A stretch of DNA of 13,701 nucleotides from an uncultured Bacteroidales bacterium. GTDB lineage: Bacteria; Bacteroidota; Bacteroidia; Bacteroidales; UBA932. A model generated the notes under the pieces. That model saw only the letters and a program-made list of their open reading frames with translations, was not told the origin of the DNA and did not search any database. Shown here one piece after another: positions 1 through 7,301 of the stretch (its first letter is position 1; the number at the start of each line of letters is the position of its first letter). The stretch is taken from contig CABUIX010000057.1 of the NCBI GenBank assembly GCA_902491795.1, positions 1 through 13,701 of the forward strand, read 5' to 3'. The translations under genes were made by a program, and so were the position numbers.

Positions 1-212
1 AGGGTGGAGGAGTGGCCCATTGGAAGCCTGCAGTGATGGCCTGAGGCAGATGATGGGCCGGGTGCCGGAAATTGGCCTGGGAGCCAGATGCCGGATGGAT
101 TTCGGCAGCGATTGCGAAAGGAGACGGAGTTCCTGCAAAAGACTTGCTGCATCGGCGGAGTCCCGTACAGAACATATGAGCAAATATGTGAACATTTTCA
201 AATGAAATCCGG

Positions 213-256
213 TTGTTGAATCCGGATCTATATGGTTATATTGACAAATCATTTTG
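213..256 (+). promoter_or_regulatory. Weak promoter-like segment before the first GH3 gene
   Basis: This AT-rich stretch holds two imperfect matches to the Bacteroidota -7 element TAnnTTTG: TATATTGA at 237-244 and TCATTTTG at 249-256. A TTGTTG at 213-218 lies at roughly the right distance upstream of the first to act as a -33 element. The second has the better -7 match but no clear -33 partner. Neither is a full consensus, so the position of the promoter is uncertain. The two GH3 genes downstream would presumably share it. Confidence 0.22.
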
Positions 257-258
257 GC

Positions 259-289
259 CGGTCATGGCCGGCCGCGAAACTAATGACCG
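259..289 (+). promoter_or_regulatory. Inverted repeat just before the GH3 start codon
   Basis: CGGTCAT at 259-265 is perfectly repeated in inverse as ATGACCG at 283-289, with a 17-base GC-rich loop containing GGCCGGCC. The right arm ends six bases before the ATG at 296. It could be an operator or an mRNA hairpin affecting initiation, but seven base pairs with a long loop can occur by chance. Confidence 0.22.
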
Positions 290-295
290 ATAATC

Positions 296-2593
296 ATGAA
301 AAAGAATTTAGTGAGCTTGATACTTGCCGGTTCCTGCGTGCTGTTTTCGGCGTGGCCGGCTGCTGCCGATTCCGGAAATGACTATGTCATCGTCACCCAG
401 AAAGGTGGAAAGACTCTTGGCTATTCTCCTTCTTCTGGGGTCAAGATTCTTGAAGTCGACGGATTGAAGTTCAAGGACCTTAACCGTAATGGCGAACTTG
501 ACAAATATGAGGACTGGCGGCTTCCCGCAAAGGAGCGTGCGCATGACCTTGCTTCGAAACTGAGCATCGACGAAATAGCCGGGCTCATGCTCTACAGCGC
601 CCATCAGGCCATCCCCGGCACTGGTGCCAGGGCAGCCACATATGGAGGGAAATCGCTTGAAGAAAGCGGGGCGGATCCTTCCGACATCAGTGATCAGCAG
701 AAGAAATTCCTTGTGGAAGACAATCTGCGTCACGTCCTTGTGACCAGTGTCCAGTCTCCGGAAGTTGCGGCAAAGTGGAACAACAAGGTCCAGGCGTTGT
801 GCGAGAGCATGGGATTCGGGATTCCTGCCAACAACAGCTCCGATCCGCGCAACGGCACCACCGCAAACACCGAATACAACGAAGGCGCAGGAGGACAGAT
901 TTCACGCTGGCCGGGCCAGTTGGGCCTTGCCGCTACCTTTGATCCGGATCTTGTGCGCCGTTTTGGGGAAATCGCGTCCCATGAGTACAGGGCACTCGGC
1001 ATCGCCACGGCACTTTCACCGCAGATAGACCTGGCCACTGAGCCGCGCTGGAGCCGGGTAAGCGGCACATTCGGAGAAGATTATGATCTGGCCACGGACA
1101 TGGCGCGCGCCTACTGCGACGGCTTCCAGTCAAGCGAGGACAACAACGGCGGCTGGGGAATGTACAGCGTCAATGCGATGGTGAAGCACTGGCCGGGCGG
1201 CGGTCCGGAGGAGGGAGGGCGCGACGCCCACTTCGACTACGGCAAATATGCGGTCTATCCGGGAAACAATTTTGAAAACTTGCTGCGTCCCTTCACCGAA
1301 GGCGCCTTCAAGCTTGACGGCGGAACGGAGATGGCTGCCAGCGTGATGCCTTACTATACGATATCCTTCGGACAGAACGGAGGGTCCGGAAGCAATCGCG
1401 GCAACAGTTACAACCGATATCTGATCACTGACCTGCTGAGAGAAAAATATGGCTTCGACGGCGTGGTCTGCACCGACTGGATGATAACGGCCGACGTGAG
1501 CGGCGTCTCCAAGTTCGAGGGCAAGTGCTGGGGCGCGGAAAACCTCAGCGTGGAGCAGCGCCATTATGAGATTCTGAAGGCCGGGGTGGACCAGTTTGGA
1601 GGAAACAACGACAAGGAGCCTGTCATCATGGCCTACAAGATGTGGAAAGACGAATTCGGCACCGAATCGGCCCGTGAGCGTTTTGAAGCATCGGCTGTGC
1701 GCCTGCTGGTAAACATGTTCCGCACGGGGCTTTTCGAGAATCCCTATGTGGATCCGGAGGAGAGCCAGCGGACCGTCGGAAATCCCGAATACATGAAAGC
1801 CGGTTATGAAGCCCAGCTCAAGAGCATCGTGATGCTCAAGAACAGCGGGGACGTGCTTCCCATCAAAGGCAGGAAATTGAAGGCCTATGTGCCCAAGCGT
1901 TTCGTGAAGGGTGTGGCCGACTGGTGGGGAGTCAAGGCTGAGGACAGGTATGAGTATCCGGTGAGCCCGGAACTTATTGAGGAATATTTCGATCTAGAGG
2001 ACAACCCGGCTGAAGCGGATTTTGCGCTGGTATTCATCGAGAGCCCCAACGGAGGAACCGGCTACAGCGATGCTGATGTCGAGGCCGGCGGCAACGGCTA
2101 CGTGCCCATCTCTCTGCAGTACGGGCCATATACAGCCGCTACCGCACGGGCCGTGAGCATTGCCGGTGGCGACACCTTCGAGGATTTTGACAACAGGTCA
2201 TACAAGGGCAAGACTGTGACTGCCAGCAACTCTGCCGATGCGGATATGGTCCGTGATGCTAGAAAGGCAATAGGGGACAAGCCCCTGATCCTTTCGGTAA
2301 AGTGCTACAAGCCCTGCGTGCTTGCGGAAGTCGAGCCCTATGCCGACGCGATTCTTGTCGATTTTGAGACACAGGCGCAGGCCGTGCTTGACATTGTGAC
2401 CGGAAAGGCTGAGCCCGAGGGACTGCTTCCTGTCCAGTTCCCCAAGGACATGCTTACCGTTGAGGCTCAGATGGAGGATGTCCCGAGGGACATGACACCT
2501 TATGTCGACAGCGACGGCAATGCCTATGATTTCGCTTTCGGCCTCAATTGGGAAGGCGTGATCAATGACTGGCGCGTGGAAAAATACAAATGA
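296..2593 (+). CDS. Exported GH3 beta-glycosidase with EF-hand-like segment
   Basis: A 765-residue glycoside hydrolase family 3 enzyme, expected to release sugars from the non-reducing end of beta-linked glycans; the substrate (glucoside or xyloside) cannot be read from the sequence. Residues 1-24 form a signal peptide (KK, hydrophobic core, AAA before D25); a lipobox around Cys14 is poor, so a periplasmic enzyme is more likely than a lipoprotein. Residues 61-75 are EF-hand-like (D61, N63, N65, D69, E72), a hallmark of one GH3 subgroup and a probable calcium site. The GH3 barrel follows (about 75-430), with K297-H298 in the KHWPGGG motif and Asp394 in CTDW as the expected nucleophile. The alpha/beta domain (about 505-755) includes FIESPNGG; Glu582 is a possible acid/base, less certain. 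The protein ends right after the FGLNW segment, so the C-terminal FnIII-like domain found in its neighbour is absent. The next GH3 gene starts 27 bases downstream, probably in the same operon. Confidence 0.9.
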   Translation: MKKNLVSLILAGSCVLFSAWPAAADSGNDYVIVTQKGGKTLGYSPSSGVKILEVDGLKFKDLNRNGELDKYEDWRLPAKERAHDLASKLSIDEIAGLMLYSAHQAIPGTGARAATYGGKSLEESGADPSDISDQQKKFLVEDNLRHVLVTSVQSPEVAAKWNNKVQALCESMGFGIPANNSSDPRNGTTANTEYNEGAGGQISRWPGQLGLAATFDPDLVRRFGEIASHEYRALGIATALSPQIDLATEPRWSRVSGTFGEDYDLATDMARAYCDGFQSSEDNNGGWGMYSVNAMVKHWPGGGPEEGGRDAHFDYGKYAVYPGNNFENLLRPFTEGAFKLDGGTEMAASVMPYYTISFGQNGGSGSNRGNSYNRYLITDLLREKYGFDGVVCTDWMITADVSGVSKFEGKCWGAENLSVEQRHYEILKAGVDQFGGNNDKEPVIMAYKMWKDEFGTESARERFEASAVRLLVNMFRTGLFENPYVDPEESQRTVGNPEYMKAGYEAQLKSIVMLKNSGDVLPIKGRKLKAYVPKRFVKGVADWWGVKAEDRYEYPVSPELIEEYFDLEDNPAEADFALVFIESPNGGTGYSDADVEAGGNGYVPISLQYGPYTAATARAVSIAGGDTFEDFDNRSYKGKTVTASNSADADMVRDARKAIGDKPLILSVKCYKPCVLAEVEPYADAILVDFETQAQAVLDIVTGKAEPEGLLPVQFPKDMLTVEAQMEDVPRDMTPYVDSDGNAYDFAFGLNWEGVINDWRVEKYK

Positions 2594-2620
2594 CACGATA
2601 CAACAACCAAACAACTTAAG

Positions 2621-4924
2621 ATGAAGAAAATCAACAAAATTCTTGCGCTCCCGCTTGCGGTGCTTGTCACGGTGGGAGCAAGCGGACAGAAGGCTCCCCA
2701 GTTGGGCAAGGCCTCGATTGACAAGATTGTTGACGCCATGACTCTCGAAGAGAAGGCCATGCTTGTGGTCGGAACGGGAATGGAAAGCATGGCGTCGGGA
2801 AGTTTTGCCGTAGTAGGCCAGGTCGCCAAATACGTTCCTGGTGCAGCCGGCTCCACATTCGGAATCGACAGGCTGGGAATACCCCCGACCGTCCTCGCCG
2901 ACGGACCTGCGGGCCTCAGGATCAACCCTACCCGCGAAGGCACCGAAGAGACTTTCTATTGCACGCATTTCCCTATAGGGACGCTCCTTTCGTCGACATG
3001 GAATACGGAACTCGTGGAGTCAGTCGGCAAGGCGATCGGTGAAGAGGTTCACGACTACGGCGTTGATGTCCTTCTCGCCCCGGCGCTCAATATCCACCGC
3101 AATCCTCTCTGCGGGCGCAATTTCGAATATTATTCGGAGGATCCCCTGCTCGCCGGAAAAATAGCGTCTTCATATGTGAAAGGCGTGCAGTCCAACGGAG
3201 TGGGAACTTCAATCAAGCACTTCGCCGTCAACAACCAGGAATCCAACCGCCAGAACAACGACGCGAGGGTCTCCGAAAGGGCGCTGCGCGAGATCTACCT
3301 CAAGGGATTCGAGATTACTGTCAAGGAGGCTGACCCCTGGACAATAATGTCTTCATACAACCTGATCAACGGTGTGCCCGCATCGGAGAACAAGGACCTC
3401 CTGACCACCGTCCTCAGGGATGAATGGGGCTACAAGGGCATGGTGATGACAGACTGGTTCGGCGGAAGACATCCTGAGCAGCAGGTATGGGCGGGGAATG
3501 ACCTTCTTGAGCCCGGTACCATGGAGCAGTACAACAAGATAGTCGAAGGGGTCAGGAACGGAACCATATCTGAGGCTGATCTCGACAGGAACGTGAAGCA
3601 CATCCTGAATTTTGTCATGCGTACTCCCCGTTTCAGGGGAGAGACCTTCTCCAACAAGCCCGACCTTGAGGCTCATGCCCTCAAGACACGCGAATCGGCT
3701 CTTGAAGGAATGGTGCTCCTCAAGAACGACAACGGAGCCCTTCCGTTCAAGAATGTCAAGAATGTGGCGCTTTTCGGATACACCTCATACAATTTCATCG
3801 CAGGAGGAACAGGATCCGGAAATGTCAACAGAGCATATACCGTGTCACTGCTCGAGGGCTTGAGAAATGCCGGATACAATGTCGACAGCCGACTTGAGAC
3901 GGAATATGAGAAGGCCCGTCCTGCTGCCACTGACGGCATCTTTGACGCCGAAGTGCGTCCCGCAGAGCTCATTCCTGATGCGCAGACACTTTCAGACATG
4001 GTCAGCACCAATGACGTAGCTGTCATCACTCTCGGAAGAATTTCCGGAGAGTTCCGTGACAGGACTTCCGGCGATTTCATGATCACGGCTTCCGAGAGGG
4101 CCCTGATCGATGCCGTGTCGGCTGCTTTCCACAAGGCAGGCAAGAAGGTCGTTGTCATCCTGAACATCGGAGGAGTCATCGAGACCGCTTCTTGGAAGAA
4201 TATACCTGACGCAATACTTTGCGCATGGCAGGCAGGACAGGAAGGCGGCAATTCCGTAGCCGACATCCTGTCAGGCAAGGAGTCACCTTCCGGAAAACTT
4301 CCGATGACCTTCCCCGTATATCTCGGCGATGCCGCTTCGTCCGACAATTTCCCCATTGACCAGGAGGCTCCTCTGTTTGTTGATGCCACCACCGGGGCCC
4401 ATCAGGACAAGGGCGTAAGGAACATCGACTACACCGATTATGCTGAAGGAATATATGTCGGATACCGCTGGTTCGAAAAGGAGGGGATCAATGTTTCCTA
4501 TCCGTTCGGTTACGGTCTCAGCTACACTTCGTTCGCATATTCCGATCCCGTGGCCAAGCCGCGTGCTGAAGGTGGCTTCACCGCAAGCGTGACGGTTACC
4601 AACACCGGTGACGTTGCCGGCAAGGAGGTCGTTGAGGTTTACGTGTCTGCACCGAAAGGCGGTCTTGACAAGCCTGTAAAGGAACTCAAGGCATTCGGAA
4701 AGACCCGCACACTCAAGCCCGGTGAAAGCCAGACTCTCACTTTTGAGGTCTCTGCCTACGAACTCGCTTCGTTTGACGAGGCTGAGGATCGCTGGGAAAC
4801 CGCTGCGGGTGAATATACGGTAAACTTCGGTTCAAGTTCAGAGGACATCCGGGCCAAGGCGTCGTTCAGCAATGCTCTTCCGAGCAGTTTCAGCGTGACA
4901 CCCGGCCTGTTCACCATGAAATAG
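2621..4924 (+). CDS. Exported GH3 beta-glucosidase, BglB type, with FnIII-like domain
   Basis: A 767-residue family 3 glycoside hydrolase of the three-domain BglB-like group, likely a beta-glucosidase or related exo-beta-glycosidase of the periplasm. A signal peptide covers about residues 1-22 (KK, hydrophobic stretch, cleavage near ASG before QK). The barrel begins with the MTLEEK motif and DGPAGLR; K199-H200 lie in KHFAVNNQE and Asp278 in VMTDW is the expected nucleophile. In the second domain, GTGSGNVN is the usual glycine-rich loop, and Glu477 in SGEFRDR aligns with the acid/base of the GEGxDR type. The YPFGYGLSY motif starts at 627 and is followed by an FnIII-like domain (about 640-750, VTVTNTGDVAGKEVVEVYV). 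The leader before the ATG is A- and C-rich without a Shine-Dalgarno site, normal for Bacteroidota. Tandem placement after another GH3 of a different subgroup suggests complementary action on the same glycan, although no SusC/SusD pair is visible here. A hairpin terminator follows 28 bases after the stop. Confidence 0.93.
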   Translation: MKKINKILALPLAVLVTVGASGQKAPQLGKASIDKIVDAMTLEEKAMLVVGTGMESMASGSFAVVGQVAKYVPGAAGSTFGIDRLGIPPTVLADGPAGLRINPTREGTEETFYCTHFPIGTLLSSTWNTELVESVGKAIGEEVHDYGVDVLLAPALNIHRNPLCGRNFEYYSEDPLLAGKIASSYVKGVQSNGVGTSIKHFAVNNQESNRQNNDARVSERALREIYLKGFEITVKEADPWTIMSSYNLINGVPASENKDLLTTVLRDEWGYKGMVMTDWFGGRHPEQQVWAGNDLLEPGTMEQYNKIVEGVRNGTISEADLDRNVKHILNFVMRTPRFRGETFSNKPDLEAHALKTRESALEGMVLLKNDNGALPFKNVKNVALFGYTSYNFIAGGTGSGNVNRAYTVSLLEGLRNAGYNVDSRLETEYEKARPAATDGIFDAEVRPAELIPDAQTLSDMVSTNDVAVITLGRISGEFRDRTSGDFMITASERALIDAVSAAFHKAGKKVVVILNIGGVIETASWKNIPDAILCAWQAGQEGGNSVADILSGKESPSGKLPMTFPVYLGDAASSDNFPIDQEAPLFVDATTGAHQDKGVRNIDYTDYAEGIYVGYRWFEKEGINVSYPFGYGLSYTSFAYSDPVAKPRAEGGFTASVTVTNTGDVAGKEVVEVYVSAPKGGLDKPVKELKAFGKTRTLKPGESQTLTFEVSAYELASFDEAEDRWETAAGEYTVNFGSSSEDIRAKASFSNALPSSFSVTPGLFTMK

Positions 4925-4952
4925 TCCTCAAGGGCTGACAACTGAAAATGCA

Positions 4953-4979
4953 AAACCCCGGAGAAATTCTCCGGGGTTT
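4953..4979. terminator. Bidirectional hairpin terminator between convergent genes
   Basis: Two 13-base arms (4953-4965 and 4967-4979) are perfectly complementary around a single central base, giving a stem with a CCCCGG/CCGGGG core. The plus side continues into TTTAATTTATT, and the minus side reads into TTTTGCATTTT, so the hairpin can stop transcription in both directions. It sits 28 bases after the second GH3 stop and 20 bases beyond the stop of the minus-strand gene. Confidence 0.9.
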
Positions 4980-4999
4980 AATTTATTGCTGTTGCGGTA

Positions 5000-5578
5000 T
5001 TATTGTTCGTTTTCGTCGTAGATGATTTCCTCTTCCTCCTTGTCTTCATCCTCATCCTCGTCATCATCGTTTTCATCGTCCTCGTCAAGGTCTTCGTCGT
5101 CATCGTCGTCGTCCTTGCCGGAGAATATGGGCGGCTGTCCCGGCAGTCTGCGCTTCTCTTCCGGCATGTCCTCAAATGCGACGTATCCGTTCTCGAACTC
5201 TGCGGGTACCGGGCCCTTTGTTTCCACAAGTTTCGGAGCGGTCACATGTTCGCCGGGCACTTCGCCTTCGAGGGTTATGATGACGCTCTTCTTGTTCTGA
5301 ATGTCATAGAAGTAGACGAAACTCTGGACTCCGGCCTTGACGGTGTCGGCGACAGTCACGGAATCAACGGCTCCGTAGCCTATGTCCATCAGGGCATAGC
5401 GGGCCACGACCTGGCCTTCGGCATCCATGGCCTTGAACAGAATCGGCTGATCCATGGGAAATTCCAGATCTGAGCGGATCTGCTTATGGAAGGTATAAAG
5501 CGAATTTCCGCCTTCTATGAGGTACACTCTGAAGAAGCCCTTCAGCCCTGCGAGGGTTATTCTATATTTGTAAACCAT
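5000..5578 (-). CDS. pRiA4b ORF-3-like protein with polyacidic tail
   Basis: A 192-residue protein of unknown function. Residues 1 to about 105 resemble the plasmid pRiA4b ORF-3-like fold: an opening beta strand (YKYRITL), a segment FRVYLIEGGNSLYTFHKQI matching the family's pattern of an early strand and a histidine-containing helix, and a late FVYFYDIQNKKSVIITLEG strand pair. Short single-domain versions with acidic C-termini are common in Bacteroidales, where the role is unknown; in other bacteria the name derives from a mobile-element ORF, which does not imply mobility here. Residues 156-192 are extraordinarily acidic: 29 of 37 are Asp or Glu, with six Asp in a row. There is no signal peptide or membrane segment, so it is probably cytoplasmic. 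It is the only minus-strand gene, convergent with the GH3 pair and divergent from yigZ, with only 40 bases to the yigZ start. The family call rests on remembered pattern, so it is moderate; the reading frame itself is confident. Confidence 0.7.
   Translation of the reverse strand: MVYKYRITLAGLKGFFRVYLIEGGNSLYTFHKQIRSDLEFPMDQPILFKAMDAEGQVVARYALMDIGYGAVDSVTVADTVKAGVQSFVYFYDIQNKKSVIITLEGEVPGEHVTAPKLVETKGPVPAEFENGYVAFEDMPEEKRRLPGQPPIFSGKDDDDDDEDLDEDDENDDDEDEDEDKEEEEIIYDENEQ
5027..5113 (-). repeat. Low-complexity GAN/GAY tract encoding the acidic tail
   Basis: On the minus strand this tract is almost only Asp and Glu codons (GAC, GAT, GAA, GAG), giving a purine-rich imperfect trinucleotide repeat; on the plus strand it reads as TCN/TCC-rich triplets. 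Such tracts are prone to slippage by whole codons. Antisense reading produces misleading poly-Ser and hydrophobic frames that should not be called as genes. Confidence 0.85.
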
Positions 5579-5610
5579 ATTGCGAAGATACTAAATAATC
5601 GCTAATTTTG
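5579..5610 (+). promoter_or_regulatory. Bacteroidota-type promoter for yigZ
   Basis: TAATTTTG at 5603-5610 is an exact match to the -7 element TAnnTTTG. ATTG at 5579-5582, a near match to the TTTG -33 element, lies 20 bases upstream, inside the 19-21 range. Transcription would start about five to seven bases after the -7 element, at roughly 5615-5618, and the yigZ ATG is at 5619. The mRNA would therefore have almost no leader. The region also borders the start of the divergent minus-strand gene at 5578; on that strand a TTTG (5619-5616) is visible but no good -7 partner. Confidence 0.6.
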
Positions 5611-5618
5611 ATTAACAA

Positions 5619-6215
5619 ATGTCCGTCATCGACACATATCGAAGCATTGCGGAACCGTCGGAGGGCCTGTTCAGGGACAGCGGAAGCAGGTTCATTGCGC
5701 TTGCCTTTCCGGTTGAATCGGAAGAAGAGGTGCGTGAACTGCTTGGGCGTGCGAGAAAAGAGTACCACGACGCCAGGCACCATTGCTGCGCCTACAGGAT
5801 AGGATACGACGGCAGGCTATGGCGTGCAAGCGATGACGGCGAACCTTCCGGATCGGCCGGACGTCCTATTCTTGGACAGATAGATTCGGCCGGCCTGAGT
5901 GACGTGGCAGTCATAGTCGTACGGTATTTCGGTGGCATCAAGTTGGGAATTCCAGGGTTGATAAGGGCCTACAAGACTGCAACGGCTGATGCCCTGGCCT
6001 CTGCCAGGATCGTGGAGAAGGTCGCCGGGAGGTGGATGCGGCTCGATTTCCCGTATTCGGTGCTGCCTGCGGCGATGAAGGTTCTCAAGGACATGGCTAT
6101 CCCGCAAAGGGCGCAGTCGTTCCAGTCGGAGTGCTCGCTGGAAGCATTTGTGCGGCTGTCCAAGGAGAATGATTTTTTGGAGAGGATAAAAAAAATAGGT
6201 ATATTTAAAGACTAA
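5619..6215 (+). CDS. yigZ: IMPACT/YigZ family protein (UPF0029)
   Basis: A 198-residue member of the YigZ/IMPACT family, close to the usual length of about 200. The N-terminal domain carries the family signature: DARHHCCAY near residues 50-58, D72-D73-G-E-P-S-G followed by AGRPILGQI, and VVRYFGGIKLGIPGL with R102 to G106. The C-terminal part is the smaller ferredoxin-like UPF0029 domain, weakly conserved as usual. The eukaryotic homologue IMPACT regulates the Gcn2 kinase in amino acid starvation; the bacterial role is not firmly established. The start is supported by the SEGLFRDSGSRF segment beginning close to the N-terminus, as in relatives. It heads a six-gene run, and serC begins 12 bases after its stop. 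Its promoter implies a nearly leaderless transcript. Confidence 0.9.
   Translation: MSVIDTYRSIAEPSEGLFRDSGSRFIALAFPVESEEEVRELLGRARKEYHDARHHCCAYRIGYDGRLWRASDDGEPSGSAGRPILGQIDSAGLSDVAVIVVRYFGGIKLGIPGLIRAYKTATADALASARIVEKVAGRWMRLDFPYSVLPAAMKVLKDMAIPQRAQSFQSECSLEAFVRLSKENDFLERIKKIGIFKD
6176..6207 (+). promoter_or_regulatory. Candidate internal promoter for serC
   Basis: TTTG at 6176-6179, exactly 20 bases, then TATATTTA at 6200-6207, which matches TAnnTTTG at all but the last base. It lies in the last codons of yigZ and just before serC (ATG at 6228), in an AT-rich island within otherwise GC-rich DNA. Transcription would start near 6213, giving serC a leader of about 15 bases and allowing the serine genes to be expressed separately from yigZ. 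Confidence 0.5.
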
Positions 6216-6227
6216 CTCACAATTAAT

Positions 6228-7301
6228 ATGGGCAAGCATGTTTTCAACGCAGGTCCCTGCCTTCTGCCGAAGGTGGCCATCGACAACTCAATCGAGGCTC
6301 TCAGGGACTTCAAAGGTACTGGAGTTTCACTGATTTCAACCTCTCACCGCAGCAAAGCCTGGGTGGAGGTGATGGATGAGTGCAGGTCACTCTGGAAAGA
6401 ACTTCTCAATATACCCGACACCCATGAGGTGCTTTTCCTCGGCAGCGGTGCGAGTCTCGAGTTCCTTCTTGTCCCGATGAACTATCTGGAAAAGAAAGCG
6501 GGCTACCTTGATACCGGCGTCTGGGCCCACAAGGCCCTCAAGGAAGCCCAGGGCCTTGGAAATGCCGTAGCCGTTGCAAGTTCTGCCGACAAGAACTATT
6601 CCTATATTCCAAAGGGATATGTGATTCCGGAAGACCTTGACTATTTCCACATCACGACCAACAACACGATCTACGGAACGGAACTACGCGAGGACATTGA
6701 CTGCCCCGTTCCCCTGATTGCCGACATGTCGTCCGACATTCTCAGCCGTCGGGTTGACGTGAGCAAGTACACCCTTATATATGGAGGCGCCCAGAAGAAT
6801 GCCGGTCCTGCCGGAGTCGCCTTCGTGATAGTCAGGAAGGACTCACTTGGAAAGGTGAGCCGCTATATACCCACCATGCTCGATTACCGCGTGCATATCG
6901 ACAAGGGATCCATGTTCAACACTCCTCCCGTGTTCTCCATCTTCGTGATGAACGAGACACTCAAGTGGCTCAAGAGCGTCGGTGGAGTCGATGCGATTCA
7001 TGAGGCCGACGTGCGCAAGGCCAAGACACTTTATGCGGAAATCGACCGCAACGAACTCTTTGTCGGCACTGCTGCCGTTGAGGACAGGTCCATAATGAAT
7101 GTCTGCTTCGTGATGGCGCCCGGCTTCGAGAACCTGCAGGACGAATTCCTGAATTTCGCGTCTTCACGTGATATCGTGGGAATCAAGGGCCACCGTTCCG
7201 TCGGAGGCTTCCGCGCATCCATCTACAATGCCTGCACCCAGGAAGATGTTGAGGCGCTTGTGGACTGCATGAGGGAATTCGAAAAAAAGGTGAGTCTATG
7301 A
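6228..7301 (+). CDS. serC: Phosphoserine aminotransferase
   Basis: A 357-residue PLP-dependent class V aminotransferase. It converts 3-phosphohydroxypyruvate and glutamate to O-phosphoserine and 2-oxoglutarate, the second step of serine synthesis in the cytoplasm; in many bacteria it also serves pyridoxal phosphate synthesis. The start motif FNAGPCLLP and length fit the family. Lys190 in GGAQKNAGPAG is the Schiff-base lysine. HITTNNTIYGTE and ADMSSD supply cofactor contacts, and H322, R323 and R329 in the C-terminal GHRSVGGFR motif are the expected phosphate and carboxylate ligands. An SHRSK motif near the N-terminus is another substrate-binding segment. The whole sequence closely follows the Bacteroidales type. 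Its stop overlaps the serA start by four bases (ATGA), so the two enzymes are translationally coupled. Two promoters, before yigZ and inside its 3' end, could supply transcription. Confidence 0.97.
   Translation: MGKHVFNAGPCLLPKVAIDNSIEALRDFKGTGVSLISTSHRSKAWVEVMDECRSLWKELLNIPDTHEVLFLGSGASLEFLLVPMNYLEKKAGYLDTGVWAHKALKEAQGLGNAVAVASSADKNYSYIPKGYVIPEDLDYFHITTNNTIYGTELREDIDCPVPLIADMSSDILSRRVDVSKYTLIYGGAQKNAGPAGVAFVIVRKDSLGKVSRYIPTMLDYRVHIDKGSMFNTPPVFSIFVMNETLKWLKSVGGVDAIHEADVRKAKTLYAEIDRNELFVGTAAVEDRSIMNVCFVMAPGFENLQDEFLNFASSRDIVGIKGHRSVGGFRASIYNACTQEDVEALVDCMREFEKKVSL

Larger units (their letters stand above)
1..295. other. Upstream region without a convincing gene
   Basis: No coding region can be supported here. 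One plus-strand frame ends at a stop at 34-36 and could be the last eleven codons of a gene that starts left of the window, but it is too short to recognise. A second frame stays open to 205. It is rich in Cys, Arg and Met codons unlike the neighbouring genes and matches no family I recognise. The minus strand is also open from about 194 to the window edge, again without recognisable content. From about 180 onward the sequence becomes AT-richer, as expected of a promoter and leader for the GH3 gene that starts at 296. Confidence 0.5.

Noticed and set aside
20..205. Short 61-codon plus-strand frame before the first GH3
   Set aside because: It has a TTG start and a Cys- and Arg-rich composition unlike neighbouring genes, and matches no family I recognise. 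It may be chance or part of a truncated region.
335..340. Possible lipoprotein lipobox at Cys14 of the first GH3
   Set aside because: The residues before Cys are A-G-S instead of the usual L-A/S-G/A, and the hydrophobic stretch continues past the Cys to an AAA cleavage site. A signal peptidase I site fits better.
2198..2968. Minus-strand open frame of 256 codons across the GH3 junction
   Set aside because: It spans the end of one GH3 gene and the start of the next on the opposite strand, and has no family features.
5027..5113. The trinucleotide-rich tract as a CRISPR or tandem-repeat array
   Set aside because: There are no spaced identical repeats; the pattern is explained by acidic codons in an intact coding frame.
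5003..5473. Plus-strand frame with a strongly hydrophobic, membrane-like start
   Set aside because: It is the antisense reading of the Asp/Glu codon tract, which yields Val, Ile, Phe and Leu in one frame and poly-Ser in another. The minus-strand frame has a coherent domain and start.
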